Assembly (NCBI RefSeq): GCF_030695125.1
Contig: NZ_JAUYTP010000031.1
Coordinates: 186,001 to 250,000, forward strand
Source of the DNA: Allobosea sp.
Lineage (GTDB): Bacteria; Pseudomonadota; Alphaproteobacteria; Rhizobiales; Beijerinckiaceae
Length of the DNA: 64,000 bases
Direction of reading: 5' to 3'
Both the position numbers and the translations under genes were made by a program. Positions within the stretch are counted from its first letter, which is position 1. Every line of letters starts with the position of its first letter. Positions 34,918 to 44,373 of this stretch are shown here, one piece after another. The notes below the pieces were generated by a model. The model made no database searches. It was not told the DNA's origin and saw only the letters and a list, made by a program, of their open reading frames with translations.

Positions 34918-36183
34918 ATGTCAGCCCTTGCCGAGTCGTCAGCCACTGCCGCGTCCGGTTCTGCCGGAACGCATCGCATCGCGTCGCCCGCGCGAAGCGA
35001 TGACGGCCTGAGCGCCGCAGCCTGGCACAGCCTCTCGGTCACCGCCGACATCGCCACGATCGAGGCCGAGTGGCGCGGGCTCGAAGCCCAGGCGCTGGTC
35101 ACGCCCTATCAGGCCTATGGCTGGGTGCGGCCCTTCGTCGAGACCGTCGGCGCGGCGCAGCGCATGGTGTTCCGCCATGCCGTTCTGCGCGATGCGTCGG
35201 GCGCCGCGCTGGCGATCCTGCCGCTGGTCATCACCCGCCGCAACGGCATCCGCTTTGCCGAGTTCGTCGGCGGCAAGCACGCCAACTACCATATGGGTAT
35301 CTATGCGCCCGGTTTTGCGGCCGCGCTCGATGCCGAGGCGATCCGCCGGATGCTCGCCGAGATCGGCGCCGCGATCGGCGGGCTCGACGCCTTCATCTTC
35401 GTCAACCAGCCGACGCAATGGCAGGGCATCGCCAATCCGCTGGCGGGGCTGGCGGCGGGGCCGAGCCCCAGCGGCGCCTACAAGCTCGCCCTCGAGCCCG
35501 GCGATGGCGAAGGCTCGTTGCGGCGCTCGATGAGCAGCCACGCGCACAAGAAGCTCAAGAACAAGCGCAACCGTTTCGCCACGTTCGGCCCCTCCGAGGT
35601 GCTCCGCGCCCGCGCACCGGGCGAAATCGCGCGGGTGATCGACGCGTTCCTGCGCCAGAAGGCCGCGCGCTTCGCGATGATGGGCGTGCCAGACCCGTTT
35701 GCGCTCCCTGCCGTCCGGCGCTTCCTGGAACAGGGCGCGCAAGGGACTGCGGACCGGCCGCCGGTTCTGGAGCTGTACTCGCTGGATGTCGGCGGCCAGT
35801 CGGTCGCAACCTATGTCGGCGCGGTGCAGGCCGGGCGCTTTTCGGGCATGGCGACGTCCTTCGCCATGGACAGCGAGGTCGCCAAGACGAGCCCGGGCGA
35901 GATCCTGCTGATCGAGCTGATCAAGCTGAAATGCCGCGAGGGGATCACCATCTTCGATCTCGGCGTCGGCGAGGCGCGCTACAAGACGACGATCTGCAAC
36001 GAGCGCGACGATCTGGTCGACAGCTTCCTGCCGCTGACGGCGAAGGGACACGCCTTCGCCTGGTTCAGCCGGGCCAAGCGCGAGGCCAAGCGCCGCATCA
36101 AGGCCTCGCCGGTGGCGCTAAAGCTCGCGCACCGCGTCTCTGGTTGGCTCAACCGCGGCCGTGGCCGGACCAGCGACGACTAG
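34918..36183 (+). CDS. GNAT family acetyltransferase (BioF2-like, Acetyltransf_6)
   Basis: 421 aa. A FemAB-like double GNAT arrangement: the signature LRRSMSSHAHKKLKNKRNRF lies in the middle and GITIFDLGVGEARYKTTICN near the end, as in the CelD/BcsL and BioF2-like group found in polysaccharide clusters. It probably acylates a polysaccharide precursor or lipid-linked sugar. ATG 34918 has GAGGT upstream. It is divergent from the deacetylase and converges on the GumC-like gene six bases away. Confidence 0.82.
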   Translation: MSALAESSATAASGSAGTHRIASPARSDDGLSAAAWHSLSVTADIATIEAEWRGLEAQALVTPYQAYGWVRPFVETVGAAQRMVFRHAVLRDASGAALAILPLVITRRNGIRFAEFVGGKHANYHMGIYAPGFAAALDAEAIRRMLAEIGAAIGGLDAFIFVNQPTQWQGIANPLAGLAAGPSPSGAYKLALEPGDGEGSLRRSMSSHAHKKLKNKRNRFATFGPSEVLRARAPGEIARVIDAFLRQKAARFAMMGVPDPFALPAVRRFLEQGAQGTADRPPVLELYSLDVGGQSVATYVGAVQAGRFSGMATSFAMDSEVAKTSPGEILLIELIKLKCREGITIFDLGVGEARYKTTICNERDDLVDSFLPLTAKGHAFAWFSRAKREAKRRIKASPVALKLAHRVSGWLNRGRGRTSDD

Positions 36184-36189
36184 GGCGCG

Positions 36190-38370
36190 TCAGATCGGCG
36201 CGGGGTCGCGCTCGCGCAGGTCGCGCATCGGGATGGTGTCGGGCGCGTCCAGCATCAGCGTCACCGGCGCCTTGGCGAGATCGGCCAGGCGATAGGCGGC
36301 CTCGACGGCATGGCCATTGCCGAGCTGGCCGGCCATCACAAGGCCGCCCTGCGCGCGTTTCGCCAGAGGCGCGAGAACCGGGGCGGCATCGTTCGAGGCG
36401 GCGGCGACCAGGACCCAGTCATAGGTCTCGCAGAGCGCGTCGAGCGCGACCTCGACCAGATCGGGCGCGGCCAGCACGGCATCGCGGCCGGCGCGGCCAG
36501 GGCCGATGCGGTGCAGCCTGGAGCCCGGCTCGCGGGTGATGATGTCGGAAAACAGGGCCTCGCCGGCGAGCAGCTCGGAGAAGCCGGGCTGGCTGCGGCC
36601 CTCGTCGGCCGCGAGATCGACGATGATGCAGCGGCAGCGCTGCGACAGCAGATCGGCCAGATCATGGGGCGTGGTCGCGCCCTCGCCCGCACCGTCGAGC
36701 ACCAGCACCATCGGCGCCATGCCGCGGGCGGGCTCCTCGATGCGCTCGGCGAGATCGGCCAGCGTCTGTTCGGGGTGGGCGAGATCGAGCGTGATCTGGC
36801 CGAGGCGGCCGCCATGGGTCAAAAGCCCGGCGACCCGTTCGCGGCGCAGATTGCTCTCGGTCTCGTCACCGCGCGGCGCACCGGCAGCGCCGCCGCCGAC
36901 CCAGCCCGGCGCCCGGCGCGGCTGGGGAGCGGGCGTCTCGCCGCGGCCGTTGAGCAGCTCGCGCGAAACCACCGTCGCCAGCGAGACGAGGAAGGTCGCC
37001 AGCGTCGCCACCAGCACGGTCGGCAGCTTCTTGGGGAAGGACGGCTCGGTCGGCTCGATGGCGCGCGAGATGACGCGGGCGTCGGCGGGCGTCGCGTTCT
37101 GGGTGTCGCGGGCGACCGCCTCGCGATAGCGCAGCATGTACTGCTCGAGCTGCTCGCGCAGGGTGCGCGCCTCGCGCTCCAGCGCGCGCAGCTGCACCTC
37201 GCTGTCATTGCCGGTCGAGACGCTCTTCTTCTGGCCGTCGAGGGCGGCGGTGAAGCTCTCGACGCGCTGGCCGGCTATCTTGGCCTCGTTCTCCAGCGTG
37301 CGGACCGTGCGCTCGGCGGCGGCGCGAAGCTGGCCTTCGAGATCGGCGAGCTGGGCGTTGAGCTCCTTGATGCGCGGATGCTCGGAGAGGAGGTTGCGCG
37401 ATTCGAGCGCGAGCTGGGCGCGCAGATTGACGCGCTGTTCGATCAGCCGGCGGACCAGCTCGTTGTTGGCGACGTCGGGGATCTCGAAGGTGCGGCCCTG
37501 CTTGATCGCGTCGCGGATCAGGCCGGCCTTGGCCTGCGCCTCGGCCTGCTGGCTGCGCGCGGCGGAGAGCTGGGTCGAGAGATCGCCGAGCTGCTGGGCG
37601 TTGATCGTGGTGTTGTTGGCTCCAACCAGCAGGCCGTTGCGCGAGCGGAAGTTCTCGACCTTGGCTTCGGCGTCGGCCAGACGCTGGCGCAGCGGCTCGA
37701 TGGTGGTGGACAGCCAGGACGAGGCGCTGCGGGCGGAATCCTGCTTTGCGGCCTCCTGCAGCTCCAGATAGGCGCTGGCGATGATGTTGGCGCCGCGGGA
37801 GGCGAGCTCCGGATCCTGCGAGGTGAATTCGACCGCGACAATGCGCGAGCGCCCGACCGGATAGACCAGGAGCCGGTCGTAGTATTTCTCCAGCACGCGG
37901 TCTTCGGGCGAGCGGTCGGCCGGATGGGCCCCAAACCCGATCAGCACGCCGAGCTTGCGCAGGGCGTTGAGCGCGCCGGCGCCCGAATCGAACTCGGCGT
38001 TGCCGACGAGCCCGATGCGCTTGATCGCCTCGCGAGCAAGGTCGCGCGACATGATGATCTGGACCTGGCTCTGCACCGCCTCCGAGTCGAACTGTCCGAC
38101 GCTGTCGGTCGAGGACTGGCCGGGCAGCGTGAAGAACGTGCCGCGGTTCTCCAGCAGGATGCGGGCCTCGCCCGTGTAGCGAGGCGTCACCAGGTTGACG
38201 GCGACGAAGGACAGGCCCAGCACCGCCAGCGTCGGCCCGATGATCCAGGCCTTGCGCCGCTTGATCGCAAGCCAGAGCGCCGAGAGGTCGAGCATGTCGC
38301 CGCGACCGTCATCGCGCGCCGCCGGCTCGCGGAACTGCTCCCTGACATGGCTCTCGGTCTGAGCGGTCAT
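36190..38370 (-). CDS. GumC/Wzc-like polysaccharide copolymerase with degenerate kinase domain
   Basis: 726 aa. A Wzz domain with the first transmembrane helix near residues 42–62, a long coiled-coil periplasmic region, and a second helix (TVLVATLATFLVSLATVV) are followed by a cytoplasmic region of about 220 residues shaped like a bacterial tyrosine kinase. The Walker A position reads GEGATT near 562–567 with no Lys, and no Tyr cluster ends the protein, so ATPase/kinase activity is not expected. The protein should control chain length and connect to the Wza-like exporter, which is divergent. ATG 38370 has GGATGG just upstream. Confidence 0.9.
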   Translation of the reverse strand: MTAQTESHVREQFREPAARDDGRGDMLDLSALWLAIKRRKAWIIGPTLAVLGLSFVAVNLVTPRYTGEARILLENRGTFFTLPGQSSTDSVGQFDSEAVQSQVQIIMSRDLAREAIKRIGLVGNAEFDSGAGALNALRKLGVLIGFGAHPADRSPEDRVLEKYYDRLLVYPVGRSRIVAVEFTSQDPELASRGANIIASAYLELQEAAKQDSARSASSWLSTTIEPLRQRLADAEAKVENFRSRNGLLVGANNTTINAQQLGDLSTQLSAARSQQAEAQAKAGLIRDAIKQGRTFEIPDVANNELVRRLIEQRVNLRAQLALESRNLLSEHPRIKELNAQLADLEGQLRAAAERTVRTLENEAKIAGQRVESFTAALDGQKKSVSTGNDSEVQLRALEREARTLREQLEQYMLRYREAVARDTQNATPADARVISRAIEPTEPSFPKKLPTVLVATLATFLVSLATVVSRELLNGRGETPAPQPRRAPGWVGGGAAGAPRGDETESNLRRERVAGLLTHGGRLGQITLDLAHPEQTLADLAERIEEPARGMAPMVLVLDGAGEGATTPHDLADLLSQRCRCIIVDLAADEGRSQPGFSELLAGEALFSDIITREPGSRLHRIGPGRAGRDAVLAAPDLVEVALDALCETYDWVLVAAASNDAAPVLAPLAKRAQGGLVMAGQLGNGHAVEAAYRLADLAKAPVTLMLDAPDTIPMRDLRERDPAPI

Positions 38371-38563
38371 GATCCATCCATCCACGCAAAACTCTCGCGC
38401 CCTGAACAGGACGCAGTCTTGATGAAAGCTCAGTAAGGTTAGTGTGGGGTTAAGAGGCCGCCTGCCCGGCGTACCGATGCGGAGCGTCCGGTTTTGCGCT
38501 GAAGTCTTTGTTAACCATGTCGCGCCCATGCTCACGCCAAGCTTCGCATGGGTATCGCTTGTG

Positions 38564-39124
38564 ATGAGTCGCCGTCTCGCCTCTTTCGTCCTGGCCGTTG
38601 CCATGACCGCCGGTGCCTGTGCGCCGCGTTATGCGCCGTCCGATTATGCGCTGTCGCAGCCGACCGGGCCCTACCGCCTCGCCAGCGGCGACCGCCTGCG
38701 CGTCATCGTCTTCGGACAGGACAATCTCTCGAACATCTATACCGTCGACGGCTCGGGGCGGATCTCGATGCCGTTGATCGACGCCGTCGATGCGCAGGGC
38801 CGCACAACCCAGCAACTCGAGGCGGCGATCGCGGCGAAGCTGCGCGCCGGCTTCCTGCGCGAGCCCAAGGTTTCGGTCGAGGTCGACACCTACCGGCCGT
38901 TCTTCGTCCTCGGCGAGGTCACGAGTTCCGGCCAGTTCCCCTTCGTCCCCGGCATGACCGTGCAAACGGCCGTCGCCATCGCCGGCGGGTTCACCCCGCG
39001 TGGCCAGCGCAGCTCGGCCGAGGTGACCCGCCTGATCGAAGGCCAGCTCGTCACCGCCAGCGTCCCGATCACCTACCCTGTGCAGCCCGGCGACACGATC
39101 GTCATCAAGGAACGCTGGTTCTGA
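38564..39124 (+). CDS. Polysaccharide export outer-membrane lipoprotein (Wza/GumB-like)
   Basis: 186 aa. A lipoprotein signal ends at AGAC, followed by the Poly_export domain (YRLASGDRLRVIVFGQ) and an SLBB segment (FFVLGEVTSSGQFPFVPGMTVQTAVAIAGG). It is of the short GumB kind and should form the outer-membrane pore for exopolysaccharide. ATG 38564 is placed so the signal is short; an alternative ATG lies at 38528. It starts the plus-strand operon with the glycosyltransferase 19 bases downstream. Confidence 0.9.
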   Translation: MSRRLASFVLAVAMTAGACAPRYAPSDYALSQPTGPYRLASGDRLRVIVFGQDNLSNIYTVDGSGRISMPLIDAVDAQGRTTQQLEAAIAAKLRAGFLREPKVSVEVDTYRPFFVLGEVTSSGQFPFVPGMTVQTAVAIAGGFTPRGQRSSAEVTRLIEGQLVTASVPITYPVQPGDTIVIKERWF

Positions 39125-39143
39125 TCCACGCGGGAGGACCCCG

Positions 39144-40304
39144 ATGACGGACGCCTCGCCGCGGCTGCGGATTCTGCATGTCTTCCGGGCGCCGCTCGGC
39201 GGATTGTTCCGGCATGTGCTCGACCTCGCCCGCGGCCAGGCACAGCGCGGCCATGAGGTCGGCATCTTCTGCGATTCCACCACCGGCGGAACCCGCGCCG
39301 AAGATGTCTTCGCGGAGCTCGCCAACCAGTTGGCGCTCGGCATCACCCGCGTGCCGATGTCGCGCTATCCAAGCCTGACGGATGCGAAGGCTCAGATGAG
39401 CGCGATCGCGCTGCGCGCGCGCCTCGCTCCCGACATCGTCCATTGCCACGGCTCGAAGGGCGGGCTCTACGGCCGGCTGCCGGCGCTGCTGACCCCGGGG
39501 CGGCGCTATGTCACCGCCTATACACCTCATGGCGGCAGCTTCAACTACAAGCCCGGCGGCACCGAGCATAAGGTCTATATGGCGGTCGAGCGTCTGCTCG
39601 AGCCGGCCACCGACATGTTCCTGTTCGAGAGCCGCTTCATCGCCGGCCGCTTCGAGGCCTATATCGGGCATGTCCCGAAGACCGACCACCGCATCGTGCT
39701 GAACGGCATCTCCGAGCCGGAATTCGAGCCGATCGACCATAGCGGCGCGACGTTCGACCTCGTCTATCTCGGCGAACTGCGCTCGGCGAAGGGCATCGAC
39801 ACGCTGATCGATGCGCTGAGCCTGCTCAAGACCCGCGACCGGCTGACACCGCGCACCCTAATCGTCGGCTCCGGCCCCGACGAGGCGACGCTGCGGGCGC
39901 TGACGGTGTCGCGCGGCATCGCCGATCAATGCGTCTTCGAACCGCCGGGCCCGATCCGGAAGGCGCTGTCGCGCGCCCATGTCATGGTGGTGCCCTCGCG
40001 GGCGGAATCACTGCCCTATGTCATCCTGGAAGCGGCAGCGGCGGCCCAGCCGCTGGTTTCCACCGATGTCGGCGGCATCAACGAGATCTACGGGCCGCGC
40101 CATCGCGACCGGCTGATCGCGACCAACGACCCGGTCGTCCTCGCGGGCGCGATCGCCACGATTCTCGCGCGGCCCGATGCCGAACGCGCGGCGGAGGCGA
40201 CCGATCTCGCCCGGCATGTGCGCGAGAACTTCCAGCTCGACGCGATGATCGACGGTGTCCTCACCGCCTATCGCGATGCCATGGCCAGGCGCGCCGGGGC
40301 CTGA
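39144..40304 (+). CDS. Glycosyltransferase family 4
   Basis: 386 aa GT-B fold enzyme. The N-terminal half starts LRILHVFRAPLGGLFRHV with HCHGSKGG, and the C-terminal half contains the nucleotide-sugar site VPSRAESLPYVILEAAAAAQPLVSTDVGG with the E-x7-E pattern. It transfers a sugar during exopolysaccharide repeat synthesis in the cytoplasm; donor and acceptor are unknown. GGAGGA precedes ATG 39144. Confidence 0.9.
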   Translation: MTDASPRLRILHVFRAPLGGLFRHVLDLARGQAQRGHEVGIFCDSTTGGTRAEDVFAELANQLALGITRVPMSRYPSLTDAKAQMSAIALRARLAPDIVHCHGSKGGLYGRLPALLTPGRRYVTAYTPHGGSFNYKPGGTEHKVYMAVERLLEPATDMFLFESRFIAGRFEAYIGHVPKTDHRIVLNGISEPEFEPIDHSGATFDLVYLGELRSAKGIDTLIDALSLLKTRDRLTPRTLIVGSGPDEATLRALTVSRGIADQCVFEPPGPIRKALSRAHVMVVPSRAESLPYVILEAAAAAQPLVSTDVGGINEIYGPRHRDRLIATNDPVVLAGAIATILARPDAERAAEATDLARHVRENFQLDAMIDGVLTAYRDAMARRAGA

Positions 40305-40319
40305 GAGGCCGCGTTGCGA

Positions 40320-40658
40320 TCAGACCATCTTGAGCGCGACGACGCCGGCGATGACCAGGCCGATGCCGGCCCAGCCGCTCGGCCGGATGCGCTGCCCGAA
40401 GGCGAGCGCGCCGACGATGGCGGTGATGACCAGCCCGGCCCCGCCCCAGACGGCGTAGGCGACCGAGAGGTCCATGCCACGGATCGCCTGGGCCAGCGCC
40501 GCGAAGGCGCCGATCACCAGGACGATCCCGAGAAGCCCGTAGAGCCGGTGCCGCAGGCCGTCGGAGAGCTTCAGCAGGCAGGAGCCGGCAACCTCGAGCA
40601 CCACCGCCAGCGCCAGCCAGGCGATGGCGAGCGACTGCGGAAGCAGGGGGGAGATCAT
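40320..40658 (-). CDS. mdtI: Small multidrug resistance protein MdtI-like (spermidine exporter subunit)
   Basis: 112 aa, four helices. AWLALAVVLEVAGSCLLKLSDG and QAIRGMDLSVAYAVWGG match E. coli MdtI closely, and the essential Glu of the first helix is E22. It needs MdtJ as a partner. Its ATG overlaps the mdtJ stop (ATGA), the same gene order as E. coli mdtJI. Expected activity is proton-driven export of spermidine or similar cations. Confidence 0.85.
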   Translation of the reverse strand: MISPLLPQSLAIAWLALAVVLEVAGSCLLKLSDGLRHRLYGLLGIVLVIGAFAALAQAIRGMDLSVAYAVWGGAGLVITAIVGALAFGQRIRPSGWAGIGLVIAGVVALKMV

Positions 40659-41026
40659 GCCGGCCTCCCCTCATGCGAGCCGCCAGCCGCACGCTGGGCC
40701 GGCTTCTCGCCGACGCCGCGTTCGAGCAGCAGAATGCCGGACAGGATCGCCGCCAGCGCCAGGATGCGCTCGGGCGTCAGATGTTCGCCGAAGAGCAGAT
40801 GGCCGATGACGGCGATGCCGACGATGCCGAGCCCCTCCCAGACCGCATAGGCGACCGCCAGCGGGATGACGCGCAGCGCAATCGAGAGCAGCGCGAAGGA
40901 CAGGCCGATCAGGACCAGGGGCAGAAGCGCCACCAGCCAGGGGGCCGAGACGACCGACTTCAGCGCGGCCGTCGCGGCGATCTCGACGGCGATGGCCGCG
41001 AGCAGGAAGAACCAATGGGAAGACAT
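40655..41026 (-). CDS. mdtJ: Small multidrug resistance protein MdtJ-like (spermidine exporter subunit)
   Basis: 123 aa, four helices. HWFFLLAAIAVEIAATAALK contains the key Glu15, and PLAVAYAVWEGLGI matches MdtJ. The C-terminal tail is basic and disordered, as in MdtJ. It forms a heterodimer with the overlapping mdtI product. ATG 41026 is used rather than 41035; no clear ribosome binding site is seen. The transcript has a leader of about 200 bases with a hairpin and a short ORF. Agmatinase is also encoded in the window, so polyamine metabolism is represented twice. Confidence 0.85.
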   Translation of the reverse strand: MSSHWFFLLAAIAVEIAATAALKSVVSAPWLVALLPLVLIGLSFALLSIALRVIPLAVAYAVWEGLGIVGIAVIGHLLFGEHLTPERILALAAILSGILLLERGVGEKPAQRAAGGSHEGRPA

Positions 41027-41136
41027 GGAGCACACGGGGCGAAGCCGACGAGAGGCATCGCGGGGGCGATGCGACGAGGCTCAGCAAATGTTCGAGTTTG
41101 AAATCAGAGTCCGGAGCGAACAGGCTTCCGGCGGGA

Positions 41137-41187
41137 TCACCGCGAAAGCAGCAATGCAATCATAAACCGGCCACCAGGGCCGGACAT
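41137..41187 (-). CDS. Short ORF in the mdtJI leader
   Basis: A 16-codon ORF reading MSGPGGRFMIALLLSR and stop, beginning about 37 bases after the predicted start of the mdtJI transcript. It overlaps the CCGGCC/GGCCGG hairpin. It may be a regulatory leader peptide, but no ribosome binding site is seen. Confidence 0.25.
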   Translation of the reverse strand: MSGPGGRFMIALLLSR

Positions 41188-41230
41188 ACGATCGCGCAGC
41201 AATGTGCTTCTCAGACACTCATCGTCGTCA

Positions 41231-41259
41231 GATATAGCCTCAATTGTTCTTTTCGTCAA
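41231..41259 (-). promoter_or_regulatory. Putative promoter of mdtJI
   Basis: TTGACG and TATATC are 17 bases apart on the minus strand; the start would be near 41224, leaving a leader of about 200 bases. The rest of the spacer, 41260–41563, shows no gene, repeat or convincing promoter for the sugar transferase gene. Confidence 0.6.
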
Positions 41260-41563
41260 CCCGAAACGACTTCCGTGACGGTTTGCACGCTTTTCCAGCG
41301 AGGCAATCGATGGCCGTTTATCTGCAACAATACGTTGATCGGCCAAGGAAAACCGGCTTTTCTACGCAGCCGTTTTCGTGGGCGACGTCGGCCGTCGATT
41401 CCGCGCCGGCGCGTCGGGGAACCTGCGGAAACAGCGACCCGTCCGGTTAAGCCTTCCGTGAGCATTTTCGGGTAGTTCCACAGCAAGATCGGCGGCCGGC
41501 GAAGGCCAATCGTCAGGCGGCGCCGACAGCGACCACGGTTGCGAAGACCAGGGATGTGACGTC

Positions 41564-43114
41564 ATGGGTGCCTTCGATGTCCGCGATCTGATCAAGGCCG
41601 ACGCCGCCGCCTCCGCCACGCCGGAGATGTTCGGGCGGGCCGGCGGCGGGACGCGCATCTTCCATCCGCTGGCGGAGCGGATCGCCGCGATGCCGGTCAA
41701 GCCGACGCTCTCGCCGGTGATGATCGAGGGGCTGGTGCGCCTGCTCGACGTCCTGGCCGTGGTCGGCGCCGGCGGGCTGGTCTACTGGCTTTATGTCGCG
41801 GGCAACGCCGAGAACGTCCTGCCCTACCAGATCACCATACCGGCGCTGGCCGTGGGAGCCCTGGCGGTCTTCCAGGCGCTGCATCTCTACCATGTCGGCG
41901 CGCTCAGGAATTTCATCGCCATGGCGGTCCGGCTCGCCAGCGGCTGGACGTTGCTGTTCCTGATCACGCTCGCGACCTTCTTCTTTCTCAAGACCGGCGA
42001 CCAGGTTTCGCGTGTCTGGCTGCTGGGCTTCTACGGCGTCGGCGGCGCGGCGCTGCTCCTCGAGCGCCTGATCGTCACGCTGGGCGTGCGCCACCTGACG
42101 CGCAGCGGGCGGCTGGAACGGCGCACCGCCATCGTCGGCGGCGGCGAAGGCGGCGAGGCGCTGATCAAGGCGCTGGAGGCGCAGCGCGACACGGGCCTGC
42201 GCATCTGCGGCGTCTTCGACGACCGCAACGACGACCGCTCGCCCGATCTCGTCGCCGGCTATCCCAAGCTCGGCACGATCGACGACCTCGTCGAGTTCGC
42301 CCGGCGCACCAAGCTCGATCTCGTGATCTTCACCCTGCCGATCTCGGCCGAGGCGCGCCTGCTCGCGATGCTGCGCAAGCTCTGGGTGCTGCCGATCGAC
42401 ATCCGCCTCTCCGCGCATATGTCGAAGCTGCGCTTCCGGCCGCGCTCCTATTCCTATTTCGGCGCGGTACCGGTGCTCGACGTCTTCGACCGGCCGATCG
42501 CGGATTGGGACATCGTCGTCAAATGGGCCTTCGACAAGGTCGTCGGGGCGCTGGCGCTGATCGTCCTCTCGCCGGTGATGCTGGCCACCGCGATCGCGAT
42601 CAAGCTCGACTCGAAGGGGCCGGTGCTGTTCCGGCAGAAGCGCTACGGCTTCAACAACGAGCAGATCGAGGTCTTCAAGTTCCGCTCGCTCTACCACGAG
42701 ATGACCGACCACACCGCCGCCAAGCAGGTGACGAAGGACGATCCGCGCGTCACCCGCGTCGGCCGCTTCATCCGCAAGACCTCGCTCGACGAGCTGCCCC
42801 AGCTCTTCAACGTCGTCTTCAAGGGCAATCTCTCGCTGGTCGGCCCGCGGCCGCATGCGCTGCACGCCACCGCCTCGAACCGCGCCTATGAGCAGGTGGT
42901 CGACGGCTATTTCGCGCGCCACAAGGTCAAGCCCGGCATCACCGGCTGGGCGCAGGTCAATGGCTGGCGCGGCGAGACCGACACCGAGGACAAGATCCAG
43001 CGCCGCGTCGAGCACGACCTCTATTACATCGAGAACTGGTCGGTGCTGCTCGACATCTACATCCTGATCAAGACACCGTTCTCGCTGATGACCAAGAGCG
43101 AGAACGCCTATTGA
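41564..43114 (+). CDS. Undecaprenyl-phosphate glucose phosphotransferase (WcaJ/GumD type)
   Basis: 516 aa. Four N-terminal helices are followed by a CoA-binding-like Rossmann region ([19 protein letters not shown]), one more helix, and the bacterial sugar transferase domain with [40 protein letters not shown] and [17 protein letters not shown]. It starts repeat-unit synthesis by moving a hexose-1-phosphate from UDP-sugar to undecaprenyl phosphate in the inner membrane. AGGGATG precedes ATG 41564. The next gene overlaps its stop. Confidence 0.95.
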   Translation: MGAFDVRDLIKADAAASATPEMFGRAGGGTRIFHPLAERIAAMPVKPTLSPVMIEGLVRLLDVLAVVGAGGLVYWLYVAGNAENVLPYQITIPALAVGALAVFQALHLYHVGALRNFIAMAVRLASGWTLLFLITLATFFFLKTGDQVSRVWLLGFYGVGGAALLLERLIVTLGVRHLTRSGRLERRTAIVGGGEGGEALIKALEAQRDTGLRICGVFDDRNDDRSPDLVAGYPKLGTIDDLVEFARRTKLDLVIFTLPISAEARLLAMLRKLWVLPIDIRLSAHMSKLRFRPRSYSYFGAVPVLDVFDRPIADWDIVVKWAFDKVVGALALIVLSPVMLATAIAIKLDSKGPVLFRQKRYGFNNEQIEVFKFRSLYHEMTDHTAAKQVTKDDPRVTRVGRFIRKTSLDELPQLFNVVFKGNLSLVGPRPHALHATASNRAYEQVVDGYFARHKVKPGITGWAQVNGWRGETDTEDKIQRRVEHDLYYIENWSVLLDIYILIKTPFSLMTKSENAY

Positions 43115-44373
43115 GCGCGCTGGCCGACAGGGGCCATGCGGAGCCGGCGCGCCGCGGCGGCCTGCGCATCTCCTATGCCGCGCTCAAGCGCGGCGCGCTC
43201 TGGCTGCTGACCGCCTCGAGCGGGCTCGCGTTGATCGAGCCCTCGCCCTACGAGGTCGTGTTCCTGCTCGCCGTCTTCGTCTTCATGATCACCGGCATCC
43301 GCTTCTCGCAGAAGCTTTTGCCGCTGGCGCTGCTGCTGCTGCTCTACAATATCGGCGGCACCTTCTCGCTGATCCCCTGGATGGATGAATCGGCCTCGGT
43401 CCGCTTCACCGCCGTGTCGGTCTATCTGATGGTGACCGCGGTGTTTCTGGCCGCGATCATGGCCGACGACGCGCTGGGACGCCTCGAAACGCTGCGCCGG
43501 GGCTATCTCTTCGCCGCCTGGGGCGCGGGCCTGGCCGGTCTGCTGGGCTATTTCGACGTGGCGGGGCTGGGGTCTGTCTTCACCCTCTATGGCCGCGCCT
43601 CGGGCACCTTCAAGGATCCCAACGTGCTCGGCCCCTTCCTGGTGCTGCCGATCATCTATGTGCTGCATCACATCCTGACCGGCCGGCTCGGGCTGATGCG
43701 CGGGCTCCTGCTGATGAGCGTGCCGTTGGCGGCGCTGTTCCTGACCTTCTCGCGCGGCGCCTGGGGCAATCTCGTCGCCGCCGCGCTGCTGATGATCGCG
43801 CTGACCTTCCTGACCGCCCCGAATGCGGCGCGGCGGGCCAGGGTCGTCGCGCTGACGCTGACGGCAATCGGCCTGCTGACGGTCGCGCTGCTCTTCGCGC
43901 TCTCCTTCGAGAACATCCGCAGCGTCTTCGAGGTCCGCGCCAGCCTCGACCAGAGCTATGATCAGGGCGTCACCGGCCGCTTCGGCAACCAGCTGCGCTC
44001 GATCCCGCTGCTGCTGGAGGAGCCCAACGGCTTCGGCCCGCTGCGCTTCCGCTGGCTCTTCCCGGAGGATCCGCACAACGTCTACATCAACGCCTTCGCC
44101 TCCTATGGCTGGCTCGGCGGCTTCTCCTGGCTGGCGCTGATGGCGGCGACCTGCCTCGTCGGCTGGCGCCTCGTCTTCCAGCGCTCGCCCTGGCAGAACC
44201 ATGCGATCGTGCTGTGGTCGGTGCTGTTCGTCACGATCCTGCAGGGGCTGCAGATCGACACCGACCATTGGCGCCACATGTATCTGATGCTCGGGCTGGT
44301 CTGGGGGCTCGCCGCGCTGCCGGCGCCGCCCGCTGCGCGGCCTCAGCCGCGGTCCTTGCGGACGACGACATAG
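43111..44373 (+). CDS. O-antigen ligase / Wzy polymerase family protein
   Basis: 420 aa, about 11 transmembrane helices with a long periplasmic loop before the PHNVYINAFASYGWLGG motif of the PF04932 family. It should polymerise or ligate lipid-linked repeat units. The start is TTG at 43111, overlapping the previous stop by four bases (TTGA), with GAGCGAGA upstream; no earlier ATG exists. Its 3' end overlaps the convergent methyltransferase gene by 31 bases. Confidence 0.88.
   Translation: MSALADRGHAEPARRGGLRISYAALKRGALWLLTASSGLALIEPSPYEVVFLLAVFVFMITGIRFSQKLLPLALLLLLYNIGGTFSLIPWMDESASVRFTAVSVYLMVTAVFLAAIMADDALGRLETLRRGYLFAAWGAGLAGLLGYFDVAGLGSVFTLYGRASGTFKDPNVLGPFLVLPIIYVLHHILTGRLGLMRGLLLMSVPLAALFLTFSRGAWGNLVAAALLMIALTFLTAPNAARRARVVALTLTAIGLLTVALLFALSFENIRSVFEVRASLDQSYDQGVTGRFGNQLRSIPLLLEEPNGFGPLRFRWLFPEDPHNVYINAFASYGWLGGFSWLALMAATCLVGWRLVFQRSPWQNHAIVLWSVLFVTILQGLQIDTDHWRHMYLMLGLVWGLAALPAPPAARPQPRSLRTTT

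Noticed and set aside
41027-41230. Guanidine-I (ykkC) or guanidine-II riboswitch in front of the SMR pair
   Set aside because: No ACGR-loop hairpins and no ykkC-like conserved segments; MdtJI are spermidine rather than guanidinium exporters.
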